From JANWZL01 sp037445185 (GTDB lineage Bacteria > Pseudomonadota > Gammaproteobacteria > Burkholderiales > Thiobacillaceae), in contig JBBIKZ010000146.1 in NCBI GenBank assembly GCA_037445185.1, positions 1-5,292 on the forward strand: DNA of 5,292 nt, in the 5' to 3' direction. Below are positions 4,894 through 5,292 of the stretch, one piece after another (the first letter of the stretch is position 1; each line of letters opens with the position of its first letter). The notes beneath the pieces were generated by a model. That model searched no databases and was not told the origin of the DNA. It saw only the letters and a list, made by a program, of their open reading frames with translations. Position numbers and translations under genes: made by a program.

Positions 4894-5292
4894 TCAGTGT
4901 CGCAATCGCATCAGTTGGTCGGCGGACAGGGCCAGGACACCGAACATCAGGTGGCTCATCACCTTGTCGCTGCCCTTGACCATGATGCAGTTGCCGCCGA
5001 ACTCATCCTTGAGCCGGGCGTTACTGCGCTCTGCGGCGGTGCGCTCGTGGTAGCGGATGGCCTCATGCGGCGCGAATTCGATCTTCTCGCCACGACGCGG
5101 GTTGTGGTCGATCAGGGGGACATGGCCGAGTTCGCGGCTGAATTCGCGCCAACGGGTCCACCTCTCGCCGCTGCAATAGGCGGCGTCCATGAGGTCGTAG
5201 CAGTTCGTCACCCGTTGGGCGCTCATCAGCGAGAGCGGGATGGCGGCCAGGCTGTCGTGCATCGAGGCCGAGGACAGCAAGGCGCTGATCGG
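4894..5292 (-). CDS. DDE transposase, IS4-type, C-terminal part (cut by window edge)
   Basis: The reading frame is open to the right edge and ends at a TGA (4896-4894), so the window shows about 132 C-terminal residues of a larger transposase. It moves its own IS by cut-and-paste DDE chemistry. The segment YDLMDAAYCS probably carries the second catalytic aspartate. Further on, RYHERTAAERSNARLKDEFG fits the Y-(2)-R-(3)-E-(6)-K signature of IS4-type transposases exactly, and its Glu is the third catalytic residue. The end, HLMFGVLALSADQLMRL, is the usual C-terminus of this group as I recall it. No frameshift or internal stop is seen in the visible part, so it may be functional if the N-terminal part is intact. 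A TTG at 5280 could be mistaken for a start, but the frame and the catalytic order show the gene begins outside the window. The precise IS subgroup is not resolved. Confidence 0.88.
   Translation of the reverse strand, partial: PISALLSSASMHDSLAAIPLSLMSAQRVTNCYDLMDAAYCSGERWTRWREFSRELGHVPLIDHNPRRGEKIEFAPHEAIRYHERTAAERSNARLKDEFGGNCIMVKGSDKVMSHLMFGVLALSADQLMRLRH

Larger units (their letters stand above)
4697..5292 (-). mobile_element. Partial insertion sequence (IS4-type transposase)
   Basis: The element contains the 3' part of a DDE transposase gene and about 197 bases of non-coding tail. The outer end is placed at 4697 because the segment 4697-4715 (GAGCCTCTTGCAAAACTCC) looks like an IS terminal inverted repeat as I remember such ends, and because the DUF2069 gene stops just before it. 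The other terminus lies beyond the right edge, so neither the inverted repeat match nor a target duplication can be tested here. The exact boundary is therefore an inference. Confidence 0.55.

Overview
The window is GC-rich, roughly two thirds G+C by eye. It carries six complete protein-coding genes and one gene cut by the right edge. Gene content suggests a proteobacterium, most likely a gammaproteobacterium: DNA polymerase III chi, a WrbA/DUF2069 neighbourhood of the kind seen in Pseudomonas, and an IS4-type transposase. I cannot name the species from sequence alone.

Layout. Positions 1-67 hold no gene, only a hairpin with a UUCG loop (12-31) that may be a terminator. From about 2920 down to 68 a tightly packed minus-strand operon runs sucC, sucD, holC, then a 123-residue unrecognised protein. 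The first three genes are joined by 4-base ATGA stop/start overlaps, and the fourth begins 2 bases after the holC stop. Positions 2921-3024 form a divergent intergenic region. From 3025 to 4678 a plus-strand operon runs wrbA-like, HugZ/DUF2470-like, then DUF2069 membrane protein; each junction overlaps. Starting about 18 bases after that operon lies what looks like one end of an insertion sequence, whose transposase (minus strand) runs off the right edge.

Function. SucC and SucD together make succinyl-CoA synthetase of the TCA cycle. HolC is the chi subunit of the DNA polymerase III clamp loader; its link to sucCD looks like co-transcription rather than shared biochemistry. The plus-strand operon pairs a flavodoxin-fold NAD(P)H:quinone oxidoreductase with a split-barrel protein of the haem-utilisation (HugZ) type and a small four-helix membrane protein. 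This is a plausible redox or haem-related set, but its joint role is not established here.

I found no CRISPR array, tRNA, rRNA or clearly new defence or mobile system. The most interesting items are the unrecognised holC-linked protein, the sucCD-holC coupling, and the wrbA-hugZ-DUF2069 cassette.
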